DNA of 64,000 nt from Effrenium voratum (Eukaryota > Sar > Dinophyceae > Suessiales > Symbiodiniaceae), in assembly GCA_963377175.1 (NCBI GenBank), contig CAUJNA010003736.1, positions 242,399 to 306,398 of the forward strand, written 5' to 3'. Of this stretch, positions 9,808 through 18,955 are shown in pieces; within the stretch, counting starts at the first letter, position 1, and every line of letters starts with the position of its first letter. A program made the translations under genes and the position numbers. Under the pieces are notes generated by a model. That model had not been told where the DNA came from, searched no databases, and was given only the letters and a program-made list of their open reading frames with translations.

Positions 9808-10662
9808 TTAAATAATATCGCTTTTCACAAACAATAATGACAGGGATACATTTACTCCGTTTAAATTAATTTCATTTCCTAATGAATTAGACAACCAAAA
9901 GTCTAACTGCTTAAAACTTCTGTTAGATACATCCAAATAATCCAATGGATTTAATTCTGAGTCGAATATCAAACCTGCATGTGGTGCTGTGACTGGCACT
10001 TTCTTAACAACTGTACTATCGCCCGTCCTTAAATTTACTTGATTATAATTAGACAATTGAGAAGAATGAATATAAATATTTCTGATAGGTTGTAAATTGA
10101 TAAACCCTAATACATAAGGGTTGTTATACTGATAAACATTCATTTGATAATTTCCTAAAACTTCAATAACAGACTTTAAATCATTAGCATTAAACCTTCC
10201 AACCCAAATATAACTTTCATATATTATCTTCATTTGCTCATCAGTTAATACTGCAAATTGTCTATCGGCATAGTTTGAAGAAATCGCTTTTTTATTAGTT
10301 TTTACACTGTAAGTAACTTCATAAGTATTTGAGAAATTGACATTATCAACAATACCGTTAATTTTTGATTTTAATTCTGTTGCCAGTTCTGTGCCAGTAT
10401 AAACTCCTTCTGCTAGTGCAACAGCAATCCAATGGACATTAGTATTATCTTCATCTGGAACTAATGGGGAAGAATAAAAATATAGTATATTATTTAATCC
10501 TGACTGTATTGAATACCAAGAGTTAGGCAATGTTACTTCGTGAATGTAGCAATGAACACCGCTATCTGCTTGTAATGTTTCTGGTAATTCAACTCTAAAA
10601 TTAGATGATGTGCCACTAATCCTATGAGCACTGTCAATATAGACCTTCTTATATGTAAGCAT
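9808..10662 (-). CDS. mCP: Penton / minor capsid protein of the PLV (intact)
   Basis: 284 residues from ATG 10660-10662. It matches the PLV/Polinton minor capsid (penton) family along its length: N-terminal YIDSAHRISGTSSNFRVELP, then HEVTLPNSWYSI, the central IYIHSSQLSNYNQV, followed by VKKVPVTAPHAG and DYLDVSNRSFKQLDFWL near the end. The family folds as a jelly roll and forms the pentameric vertices of the capsid. The length is normal. No stop or frameshift is seen, in contrast to the major capsid gene 1 kb away on the other strand. The two capsid genes diverge from the 10660-11620 interval together with a lipase-like gene, a usual PLV morphogenesis cluster. Confidence 0.88.
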   Translation of the reverse strand: MLTYKKVYIDSAHRISGTSSNFRVELPETLQADSGVHCYIHEVTLPNSWYSIQSGLNNILYFYSSPLVPDEDNTNVHWIAVALAEGVYTGTELATELKSKINGIVDNVNFSNTYEVTYSVKTNKKAISSNYADRQFAVLTDEQMKIIYESYIWVGRFNANDLKSVIEVLGNYQMNVYQYNNPYVLGFINLQPIRNIYIHSSQLSNYNQVNLRTGDSTVVKKVPVTAPHAGLIFDSELNPLDYLDVSNRSFKQLDFWLSNSLGNEINLNGVNVSLSLLFVKSDII

Positions 10663-10738
10663 TATTAATTAATTGAGAAATTAATTTATAACTTTATTTA
10701 TATGTTGAATAATAAAAAGTTAATATATGAATTGAAGC

Positions 10739-11324
10739 ATGGGAAACATAAACATTATCAACCTTATTAAAAAACAAAACTGATGTTATGAAACAAACTG
10801 ACAAAATATTAAACGATTTTTATCCTAATTCTAATTTAACTGATGCACAAGGATTAAGTAAAGCATCTGGTAATGGTAAAGGTTTTTATATTGATGGTGA
10901 TAAAATGTATGTAGCAGGAACATTTGGAAAAGGAACGTTTGGAGGTGCTGTTAATGACATTCTGGCAGATGTAGGACTTCCATTTAAGATGACACAATAT
11001 TCACAACGATATAAAGACACATCAAAAGCATTGGATGAAAACAATGAAGTTAACCACCTTATAACACATAGTCTCGGTTCAAGTGTAGGGGCACAAATAA
11101 CAAAAGATTATCCTGCAAGATAATTAACTTTAACCACTTATGGAGCGCCGTTGATACCACGAAAGTCTAACATTACCGATGATTACATTAATTTTAGAAG
11201 TATCTTAGACCCTGTCAGTATTTTAGATAGGTCTGCTGTAACTGTTTATACTGGTTCATCAAATCCATTTACTAACCACGATTACATAACTGGATACGGA
11301 GACCAAGGAAAAGTGAACCTGTAA
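10739..11324 (+). pseudogene. Lipase / alpha-beta hydrolase-like PLV protein, stop and probable frameshift
   Basis: The main frame opens at ATG 10788 and reads through the nucleophile elbow HLITHSLGSSVGA (GxSxG-like, near 11075) to a TAA at 11121-11123. The same frame then continues with TYGAPLIPRK, a possible catalytic Asp (SILDRS) and His (NHDYITGYG) to TAA 11322-11324, about 178 codons in all. A short frame from ATG 10739 (MGNINIINLIKK, a myristoylation-type start) joins it if one base is removed near 10783. Class-3-lipase-like proteins occur in many PLVs and may help membrane penetration; that role is inferred. All three catalytic residues are recognisable, but the stop lies between Ser and Asp/His, so the product is dead unless read through. 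Confidence 0.7.
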
Positions 11325-11354
11325 GTGAGATATTATAAAATCTCAATTATATTA

Positions 11355-11549
11355 ATGATACAACATAAGAAATATGACAATGAAACAACGGATGATATGA
11401 TTAAGAATGAAAATACAAAGTATAAGAACAGTTCATATGATGAAATTAGAGAATTAGTCTTGGAGAAAGAAAAAGGCAATAATCCAGTTGAAGACAAGTT
11501 TAAGAAAAACAAAGTTAAAATATTTAAAACATCAAAAGGATTACTCTAA
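11355..11549 (+). CDS. Small lysine-rich protein of unknown function
   Basis: 64 residues from ATG 11355 (a GTG at 11325 would extend it but sits against the lipase stop). Strongly charged, Lys/Glu/Asn-rich, probably helical or disordered. No family recognised. It lies between the lipase and major capsid genes on the same strand. Confidence 0.4.
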   Translation: MIQHKKYDNETTDDMIKNENTKYKNSSYDEIRELVLEKEKGNNPVEDKFKKNKVKIFKTSKGLL

Positions 11550-11554
11550 ATTAT

Positions 11555-11600
11555 TTAATTTAAATTAATCTAATAGTATAAGTTAATTTAAATTATTTTC
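11555..11600. other. Palindromic AT segment before the major capsid gene
   Basis: TTAATTTAAATTAA at 11555-11568 is a perfect palindrome, and a near copy follows at 11583-11596. It lies between the small gene ending at 11549 and the capsid ATG at 11620, so it may serve the 3' end of one and the promoter of the other. Confidence 0.35.
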
Positions 11601-11619
11601 TATTTATCAATATACAAAA

Positions 11620-12955
11620 ATGGTAGATACATTTAGTGCTGAAGATATTCTATTTGACAACCTCTCATTCAAATTAAATAAAGGAGCAAGTTATATAAAT
11701 GAGCGTCGTTGGTTCAAATATTTATAAACCTTCGTCTGGAAATCGTGTATTGAAAATCGCATTAAATGCCGAAGATAATAGTTGGTTAGACCCGCAGAGT
11801 GTAATGGTGTTTTTCAACGTTTCAAACAAGGAAACTACAAACAACAAACGCTTACGACCTCTGTCTCCTGCTTACTGCTTTTTGAGAAGGGCAAGATTAA
11901 TTGCTGGTAATCAACTTGTTGAAGACATTGACTATTACAATAGAAACCATCACATGATGAGTTGTTTGATGTCAAAGGGAGCAAGGGACAATGAAGACGC
12001 GCACAGTTTTGGATATAGATACGATGACGATTTAACACAACGTTTTGCTGACCCTACATCTGGGACTATTGGAAAAACTTATAATGCCGAAACAATCCCG
12101 GGCTTCACATCTGAAATGGTTGTTGGATTTAAAGCTATGCTTGGTTTATTTAACCAGTTTAAGTATATTCCATTAAAAGCGTGTCCTCTTGTTTTAGAAC
12201 TTGAACTTGTCAGTAATTTCACCGATTGTATTGTTCCACCTGATGTTTCTGGTGATTTCCCCGCCAGTGAGAGTGCACCTAACACACATCAAAGCACGAG
12301 CGGTGAATTCGAACTTAATAACTGCTTCCTTCAATGCGATGTAGTAAGTTTGGATAATGATTTACACAATAAATATGTTTCTCATCTACTTGATGGAAAA
12401 GAATTACCTATCACGTATAATACTTATATATGTCAGTCTAATTCTGTTGTTGGGCAAGCAACAATTAACACTGCTGTTGTTCGTTCTGTATCTAAACTCA
12501 CTGCCACATTTATCACCTTCTGTAAAGCAGACGCCACGGGAGGAGCAACTGAAGTTCATAAGGAATACAACAGGTTTTACCATCCCTCGACAAGAACAAC
12601 CTTTTCTACTCACGGAAACTATAACCCTGACAATGACTTAGAATTTCAACTTCAATTAGGTTCAAAATTATTTCCTGAGTATCCTTGTAAAAGCAGAACA
12701 CAAGCGTTCTATTATTTGCGAAAGGCATTGAATTTACCTTTATTTCATCAACATCATTTATCTATTGAATTTAACCAGTATAAAACCGACAAGTTCATCT
12801 TTGCTATGAATATGGAGAAGGTTCCAGACAGCAGTTATACTGGAATTAACACAAAAGCCGGGCAGCAGCTTCTAATTCGTTGCAAACCTAGTGGAAATAT
12901 GGATGCCAGACACGATTTACATAACATTAGTATCAGAACAAATACTTTCCATTAG
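11620..12955 (+). pseudogene. MCP: Major capsid protein (double jelly roll), broken near the N-terminus
   Basis: The frame from ATG 11620 gives the typical PLV capsid N-terminus (FSAEDILFDNLSFKL, then GASYINERR) and stops after 35 codons. The rest lies one frame over from about 11699 (GSNIYKPS to the C-terminal SIRTNTFH), 418 residues. The usual sequence between the ERR and GSNIY motifs is missing, so a small deletion of about 15-20 bases that also shifted the frame is the simplest reading. Alternatively a shortened protein could start at ATG 11699. The body carries the family's hallmarks, e.g. DNSWLDPQS, PLSPAYCFLRRARLIAG and QFKYIPLKACPLVLELELV. It forms the hexameric capsomers of the shell. 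A perfect hairpin follows the stop. Confidence 0.88.
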
Positions 12956-12995
12956 AGACGCCGGAGTTCAGATTTTGGATTAAAAATAAGCAAAA

Positions 12996-13024
12996 ATGAT
13001 AATATTAAAAATAAATATTATCAT
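12996..13024. terminator. Perfect 11-bp hairpin after the major capsid gene
   Basis: ATGATAATATT at 12996-13006 and AATATTATCAT at 13014-13024, with a 7-base loop. It lies between the capsid stop (12955) and the fibre ATG (13044). Same arrangement as the 6833-6866 hairpin, so a 3' end signal is likely. Confidence 0.5.
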
Positions 13025-13043
13025 GTTCTACTATTAATATACA

Positions 13044-15888
13044 ATGCCTTCAATAAATTTAACAAACTTTGAAAATGTTGTAGCGCACACAATTAGTGAA
13101 ATCAATTCTACAAGCCGGGTGACAAACATTAGAAACATATACGCTAATCAATCAGATATAATTGATTTACTCAACAACAAAGCAGACCAAGTAGATACTT
13201 ACACAAAGGAGCAGATAAATGCTAATTTTTATGATATAACTGAAACATATGACAAAACAGAAATTAATGTATTATCAAATAATATTAGTTCAAATACATT
13301 TTTAATAGGTAATCTGACAATAACTTCAAATACAAATTTTGATAATATTTCATCAAATACAAATTTAATAAATAATTTAAATTCTACTATGACAACTAAT
13401 TTTAGTAACATTAGTTCTAATTCTAACTTAATTAATACAAATTTCAATAATATTTCATCAAATACAAATTTAATAAATAATTTTAATTCTACTATAACAA
13501 CTAATCTTAATAACATTAGTTCTAATTCTAACTTAATTAATACACATTTCAATAATATTTCATCAAATACAAATTTAATAAATAATTTAAATTATACTAT
13601 AACAACTAATTTTAATAATAGTAGTTCTAATTCTAATGTAATAACAGGATTAAATAGCACAATAAATTCACATATTATAGCAATAACAGATTTACAGAAT
13701 GGAGTTTCATTTAATGAATCAGATTACTATAATAAAATAACAACTAATAATTTATTATCAAATAAGTTAGATACATCAGTATTAAATAATACATTAATTC
13801 ATAATATAACAACTACTTCAATTTTCAAAAAAGCAAATTTTGGAAATTATAATAGTTTCTTTGACATGTATACTAATTATTTTGATAGTTATGTTTATGG
13901 AAGTTTAGCAGGTTCAACGATGTTTTTGAATCAACGTGGTTTTGGTGATGTAGAAATTAACAATTCTTCAACTTTTCAAAATGATAAGATAATATTAAAT
14001 CATAATACCACAATATTAAGTAATTTACAAGTATCTGGTTTATTTTCGTGTTCATCTATGTTAGATGTTGCAGGTTCTGATGCTAGATATGTTTTACAAT
14101 CAGATGGATTAAGTGGAATAATAGCAGGAAATACATACAATTAATTCAATAATTACTATCAATAATTCACAGGATACATCATTAGGACAAAAGTTGGATA
14201 AAATAGATACTAACGCTCAAGCATTAGCAGGTGCTATTAATTTTAGTGATAATACAACTTTACATAGTAATTTAAGTATGTTGACTACTGGAAGTATAAT
14301 ATGTAATAAGTTTAGCACTACATCGTCGCCTAATGTTGGATTGCAAGTGACTTTTCAAATGTTCAATCGTGAATTTAATATTAATAGAGATGGCAGAATG
14401 TGGATGTCAAGCAATGGTAATCAATGGGAAACTCAAATCGGAGACGCTAATGTTGGTCATGTATGGGTTAAGGATAGGTTCGGTTTAGGTGCTGTTGGTG
14501 TTAATGGTTATGATTTAAATTGTGCTGGAAAATCGAGATTTATTGATTCAGTTGATTTTATAGGAACTGACAAGGCAGTAAATCTTAACAATGGTTCATA
14601 TTTGAATTTTAATAATAATGGTTCAATACAAAGATATACACCAGATGCCATAGAAGGTTTATATATGTCTCATCATGATTTCGTTGCTATTAGTGTTGGC
14701 GATGTTAGTAATGCGTCTAATCAATATATGATGTGTGATGGATTAGTGAATAAATCTATTTTTAATAAACCTGTTGATGTGTTAGGTAATATTTATACAA
14801 ATGCTGCTGTTAATTGTGATAATGTTAATATTGATACTGATGGTAAATTAACAATTGATACAAATTGTGAATTATATAGATATGTTAGTGCTTTTTCATC
14901 TTTTGATATGAGAAATACTGATGCTAATTCTTCAATTAGGTTCATTTGTGGAGACCCTGCTGTTCAATCTAATATAGTTGGAGCAGTTAATATTTCTAGC
15001 GGATGGACTTTTAATACTGCTACTGCTGATTTTATGGGTAATTTATTTGCTGATGATGTTTATGTTAAAACTAATGGAGCATTAAGAAGCAATCATATAG
15101 CGCCTAATGGTGGAACATTAGTAACCGTTGATACTAATTTAGCAGTTTAAAATGCATATTTAGCAACTAATACCATTCAATCATTTGATTTAACAACGGT
15201 TTCATTTTTGAATAATATTTCAATGACTACTGGAACAGACATAAAGATGGGAACGATTGAAATATCAACTTATTACGATGGAACTAGTTTATCTACAATT
15301 GATGTAATATTCAGAACATCAAACACTGCGTTTAGAGTAGCAGATAGTTCAACTACACCTTCTGTTTTATTATCTATTGATAAGACATTTGGAACGACAG
15401 TGAATACTGGAAGTTTTACAAATAATGCTCCATCAACTTTTAATGAAAATGTATCAGTTTTAGGAACGAAATTGCTATGTAATACACTAGAACCATCAAC
15501 AGGAACTAATATAGATTTAACAGCAACAACCGTGACGATTAATGGAACATTTGTTGATTCAAGTGACTCACGATTGAAATATGACATAGTCAATATCAAA
15601 TCTAATTGTATGAATGTCATTAAGAAATTTAAACCGAAGAAGTTTAAAAGACACGATAGAAATGATGGTGGTAAAACTCATATAGGATATATCGCAGATG
15701 AAGTATTGAAAGCAATTCCTAAAGAGTTTGAAAATATTGTATGTAAAGATAAAGAGTATTTAGGATTGAATTATTTAGTTTTACCCGTGCTAGTTCATAA
15801 GGCAGTATTAGAGTTGAATGATAAAATAGATAAACTTGAAAAAGACATTAAGGAATTGAAAAAAGAAAATCTAAATAATAATATATAA
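13044..15888 (+). pseudogene. Fibre/adhesin with C-terminal S74 chaperone domain, frameshift and stop
   Basis: Three collinear pieces make one protein of about 940 codons. Piece 1 (13044-14144) is Asn/Ser-rich with a 35-residue repeat. A one-base shift near 14135 leads into piece 2 (ending at TAA 15148-15150), which is beta-rich. Piece 3 continues in the same frame to 15888. It ends in a Peptidase_S74 intramolecular chaperone domain: SDSRLKYDI, GYIADEV, LGLNYLVLPVLVHKAVLEL, then a coiled-coil tail. In phage tail spikes this domain trimerises the fibre and cleaves itself off, so a trimeric host-attachment fibre is inferred. The Ser and Lys of the usual SDxRxK motif are present. The decay separates shaft from chaperone. 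Confidence 0.82.
13344..13640 (+). repeat. 105-bp in-frame repeat, three copies, in the fibre shaft
   Basis: Copies start at 13344, 13449 and 13554, a period of 105 bases or 35 codons, each opening with 'aatatttcatcaaatac'. Copies differ by a few bases and the third is incomplete. It encodes the Asn/Ser/Thr-rich NISSNTNLINNLNST unit, probably a beta-helical or coiled shaft. Length change by unequal crossing over is likely. Confidence 0.8.
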
Positions 15889-16100
15889 TGGGGAATTCAA
15901 ATAGTAATGTTGAAAATTCAAGTATTGATAAAATCAATGATATTGATGTAGAACAATTAGATTTAAGTAATATTGATAAATTACAGTTGAAAGCAATTAA
16001 GCAAATGAGTGAAAGATTAGAACACCTAGAGAAAATAAAATGTGACACATTAATATATAAATTACCGGCGTTGAATTTATGTAGTTATAGTTTATTCTGA
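15888..16100 (+). CDS. Small protein with myristoylation-type N-terminus
   Basis: 70 residues. The ATG overlaps the fibre stop by one base (TAATG), so the gene follows the fibre directly. It begins MGNSNSN, a fit to the N-myristoylation rule, and continues as an acidic helical stretch with Leu heptads (LEHLEKIK). This suggests a membrane-associated small structural or assembly protein. Function not recognised. Confidence 0.5.
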   Translation: MGNSNSNVENSSIDKINDIDVEQLDLSNIDKLQLKAIKQMSERLEHLEKIKCDTLIYKLPALNLCSYSLF

Positions 16101-16191
16101 TTTTCAAATATTAAAAAAAATGTTTAATTAAAAAAATATTAATAAAAAATACTAATAAAACTTTGTCTATCATCATTGATGACTTTAATAG

Positions 16192-16434
16192 TTATGTTTT
16201 CACTTGTAATGAAATAAAATTAACCATATTACACCTATACACTAATTTAATTTCATGAAGGTCTTTATTAAGAAAATAATAAATATCAAATAAATTAATT
16301 GATGTCAACGTACGATTACGAACTTGATTCAAACATTCAAATGAAGTAGATGTAGCAAGTATCTCATATTCAATTAATGATTTTAATGGTTTATGATTTT
16401 GATGTAATTTATCTAACTCACTTAAATTAAACAT
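16192..16434 (-). CDS. Possible small protein of unknown function
   Basis: 80 residues from ATG 16432-16434, AT-rich, no recognised motif. Composition is like the other viral genes, but an open frame of this length could also occur by chance. Lowest-confidence viral gene in the list. Confidence 0.25.
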   Translation of the reverse strand: MFNLSELDKLHQNHKPLKSLIEYEILATSTSFECLNQVRNRTLTSINLFDIYYFLNKDLHEIKLVYRCNMVNFISLQVKT

Positions 16435-16705
16435 ATATGCTATTCCATTATTAATATTGATATTATCAATTTCAAAATAATGTATGTTATTTAATTTGTA
16501 AGACTTATACTGGTTTCAATTTATTCATACAATTTTAATAATATTACTTTTTATTTTTATTTTTATTTTTAATAATCTAACATCACCTAAATTATAAGAT
16601 AATACAAGGTTTTTAATGTCTAATGGCAAATCATAAAATAACATAATATATTTCAATATTTATTTAATTTGAATGCTTTTTCAAATCTAACATATTTAAT
16701 TGTTT
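16435..16705. other. AT-rich intergenic stretch
   Basis: No convincing open frame. A 7-bp stem (ATTGATA/TATCAAT) lies around 16454-16470, and T-rich runs at 16540-16580. May hold 3' ends of the flanking minus-strand genes or the remains of a lost small gene. Confidence 0.35.
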
Positions 16706-17050
16706 TTAATCAACTGGAACTCTTGTTGAACCACCAACACTGTAATTATCACTATCACTATCACAATCAGTATCATTTTCTATACGAATATGTTCTTCCA
16801 ATTCTTTCCTTCTTCTTTTTTCTTCCTTAAAAGTAATATGACAATTACTTTCAATATGGTGAGGAGCATCCTTCATTAAAAAAGTTTCACCACATTCACA
16901 CTCTACTAATTGTTGTAGTCTTTGCTTCCGATATTCTTGAATCTGTTTTGGTATGTCATCACGGCTTCGCCCTGATGAGGGACTACGTCCGTCATCACCG
17001 CAAAACCTTACTGGTTCTTCATATATTCTTTCTTGAAACATTTTTAACAT
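16706..17050 (-). CDS. Small zinc-binding PLV protein
   Basis: 114 residues from ATG 17048-17050, preceded by a TATA-like run (tataatatatag on +). The middle holds a metal-binding pattern ECECGETF...HHIESNC (CxC, then His-His and Cys). Around it lie basic helices (YRKQRLQQL, KEEKRRRKELEEH), and the tail is acidic and Ser-rich. A longer frame upstream overlaps the ATPase end and is less likely. Intact. Third or fourth small zinc-type protein of the element; role unknown. Confidence 0.55.
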   Translation of the reverse strand: MLKMFQERIYEEPVRFCGDDGRSPSSGRSRDDIPKQIQEYRKQRLQQLVECECGETFLMKDAPHHIESNCHITFKEEKRRRKELEEHIRIENDTDCDSDSDNYSVGGSTRVPVD

Positions 17051-17069
17051 TCTATAATATATAGTAGAT

Positions 17070-17824
17070 TTATTTTGGTTTAAAAGCTTTCTCAAATCTA
17101 ACATAAAACATATTATTAACATCTTTGGAATTCATATTAACATAAAAGAAGGAGTATGGCTTATCATCTACCGCTTTATGATACATATTTAACAGTTGCT
17201 CTTTATCAACAATGGCAGAGTTTTCCTCAATGAATGACATTAACTCTGATACATTCTTTAACTTGAATATATACAACGAACTTGAATTCGACCTAATGAT
17301 TGGTGCTAGGACACGGTATTTTTGAACGCTTAAACAGAAACTAATGGCGTCGTGTCTGCCTCTCGTTGCCAGTCCATGTAATAATTTGCTGTATCTAACA
17401 AATTTCGGGTCGTCTGCAAAATCATCAACTATGATTAAAATTGAATGTAGTTTCTTCATCTTCTGTTCTTTCATATAGTGAATTATCTTTCTTTGCGTGT
17501 TAATTATTTCTTCCAGTTCTTCAGGTTGGTAGGTGTCATAGTATAGCTTTTCTTTTTCGTCATCAACCTTCATATTATCTGTTTGGTATTTCTTGACTTC
17601 AACGAAGGTAGGGTCATTATGAACTGACGGGCTAAAAATGAATATACGAGCGAAGCAGTCCCTATAAACATGTAGGATAAGGTTCGGATTAAAACTGCTT
17701 TGCCACCCGTTGATGAAGCAACAACAATTGAGCGAAAAGGTAGTTTTGGTACATGTTCATATTTGGATTGTTTGAATTCATAATCAGTTATGTTTATTGG
17801 TTTTATTATTGGAACGTTTGTCAT
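17070..17824 (-). pseudogene. A32-like DNA-packaging ATPase, frameshifted, degenerate Walker A
   Basis: FtsK/HerA-superfamily ATPase that loads DNA into the capsid in PLVs and Polintons. The start is at 17822-17824 (MTNVPIIKP, then YEHVPKLPFRSIVV). The P-loop reads ASSTGGKAVLI where GxxGxGKT/S is expected, so both the first Gly and the Thr/Ser after Lys are changed. A one-base shift near 17690 moves to the frame starting LILHVYRDCFARIFIFSP, which runs on through Walker B (ILIIVDDFADD), the sensor-like LATRGRHDAI and the C-terminal strands to TAA at 17070. Length without the break is about 250 residues, normal for the family. Two independent defects, P-loop and frameshift, make this gene inactive. 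Confidence 0.85.
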
Positions 17825-18027
17825 AATTGATATTAAAGATATATAGAAAATTATATTTGAAAATTAAGTTGTAATTAATATTAAATGGAACATCTTTATG
17901 TTATGAGTGGTTGTGAATAACATAATGGAACAGGCTTTCCATTTCTTCAATCAATAAGCATTGAAGCTAATTAGTTTGATGCATTGTAAAGAAAACCCCA
18001 AGTGCTGTGCCCTCCGAATATTCTACC
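17825..18027. other. Divergent intergenic region between ATPase and next gene
   Basis: AT-rich leader with tatatatctttaatatc-type words next to the ATPase start. The rest has no coding signal. Probably holds promoters for both directions. Confidence 0.3.
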
Positions 18028-18270
18028 ATGCATGAAATAATAAGGTTAATTAGAATCATTTATCTTACTATTTATATGAATAGGAGTTATTCAGATTATA
18101 TTGATATAATAAATGAAGTACAACATAGAGAAGATGTTGTTATAACCGATAATAAAATTACGAAATGTTGTTATTATTCATTAGAATTAATTAAGCTAGG
18201 AATTCAATATATCAAAAATAAAAATGTACATATTAATATAAATGCCAAGAAAGAAAAACAAAAAGAATAA
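18028..18270 (+). CDS. Small unknown protein
   Basis: 80 residues from ATG 18028 (a GTG at 18007 gives 87). The first 20 residues are hydrophobic with positive charges (IIRLIRIIYLTIYM) and could insert in a membrane. The rest is mixed and ends Lys-rich. Its end overlaps the start of the next gene by 29 bases in another frame. Not recognised. Confidence 0.4.
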   Translation: MHEIIRLIRIIYLTIYMNRSYSDYIDIINEVQHREDVVITDNKITKCCYYSLELIKLGIQYIKNKNVHININAKKEKQKE

Positions 18271-18607
18271 GACAGGTTTAAGTGTTTCTTCAACTGATGA
18301 AGAAAAAGATGAAATTTTTCAAGAAACATCAGTTATTGAGTTTTCTTGTCCAATGTGTAAAAATATGTTAGAAATGGAAAATGAATTAGAAATACAAAAG
18401 AAAGGAAATTGTAAATGCTCGTGTATTCCAACAAGTTTCAAATTGAGTAAAAACGATAAAAGGCTGAATATTGATAAAACTAAAGACAGTATCAACTTAG
18501 AAACAGATGTTCATAATATAACTTTTAAATGGGGTAAGGATGCAACACTCTCGGAAAATGGTGATAACGAAACGCAGGAAACTATTAAACAAATGATGAA
18601 AAATTAG
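18242..18607 (+). CDS. Small protein with a Cys-pair zinc ribbon
   Basis: 121 residues. It begins with a very basic stretch (PRKKNKKNK). Residues about 37-60 hold FSCPMCKNM, then GNCKCSC, i.e. CxxC with a second Cys cluster about 20 residues on, a zinc-ribbon-like pattern. The C-terminal part is mixed, with WGKDATLSENGD. Likely a nucleic-acid-binding accessory protein. Intact frame. Confidence 0.5.
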   Translation: MPRKKNKKNKTGLSVSSTDEEKDEIFQETSVIEFSCPMCKNMLEMENELEIQKKGNCKCSCIPTSFKLSKNDKRLNIDKTKDSINLETDVHNITFKWGKDATLSENGDNETQETIKQMMKN

Positions 18608-18677
18608 TATTTAAAGAGTAGATTTAACATAATTTAAACATTTTGTTTTAAAAGTTTAATAGTATAGTATAGTATAT

Positions 18678-18955
18678 ATGGAAGGTGTGGATAAACTAAT
18701 TTTGAAAATTGATGAAATAATGGAACAAAATAAACGCATGTATCAACTGTTAGAAAGTATGAAGAAACCAGCTTACAATAATCTAATAATTATCAACCAA
18801 AAGAAGTTGATAGAGAGAGCACTGAATACAAGAATAAACGAAATGTTTATGTTAAAAAACTTAATGAAAAGTCATTAAAGAACCTAAACAATCAAGTCTG
18901 GATTTCTACCAAGTCAAGTATATTGAAGATACCAAGAAATATGTTTAATCATTAA
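18678..18955 (+). pseudogene. Small helical PLV protein, frameshifted
   Basis: Starts at ATG 18678 after repeated 'agtat' words (MEGVDKLILKIDEIMEQ, coiled coil). From about 18780 the better frame is one base over (NNYQPKEVDRESTEYKNK through to FNH and TAA 18953-18955); the first frame runs on to 18878 with lower quality. So an indel near 18778 is likely. It ends inside the last 11 bases of the integrase gene on the other strand, a tail-to-tail overlap. Function unknown. Confidence 0.4.
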
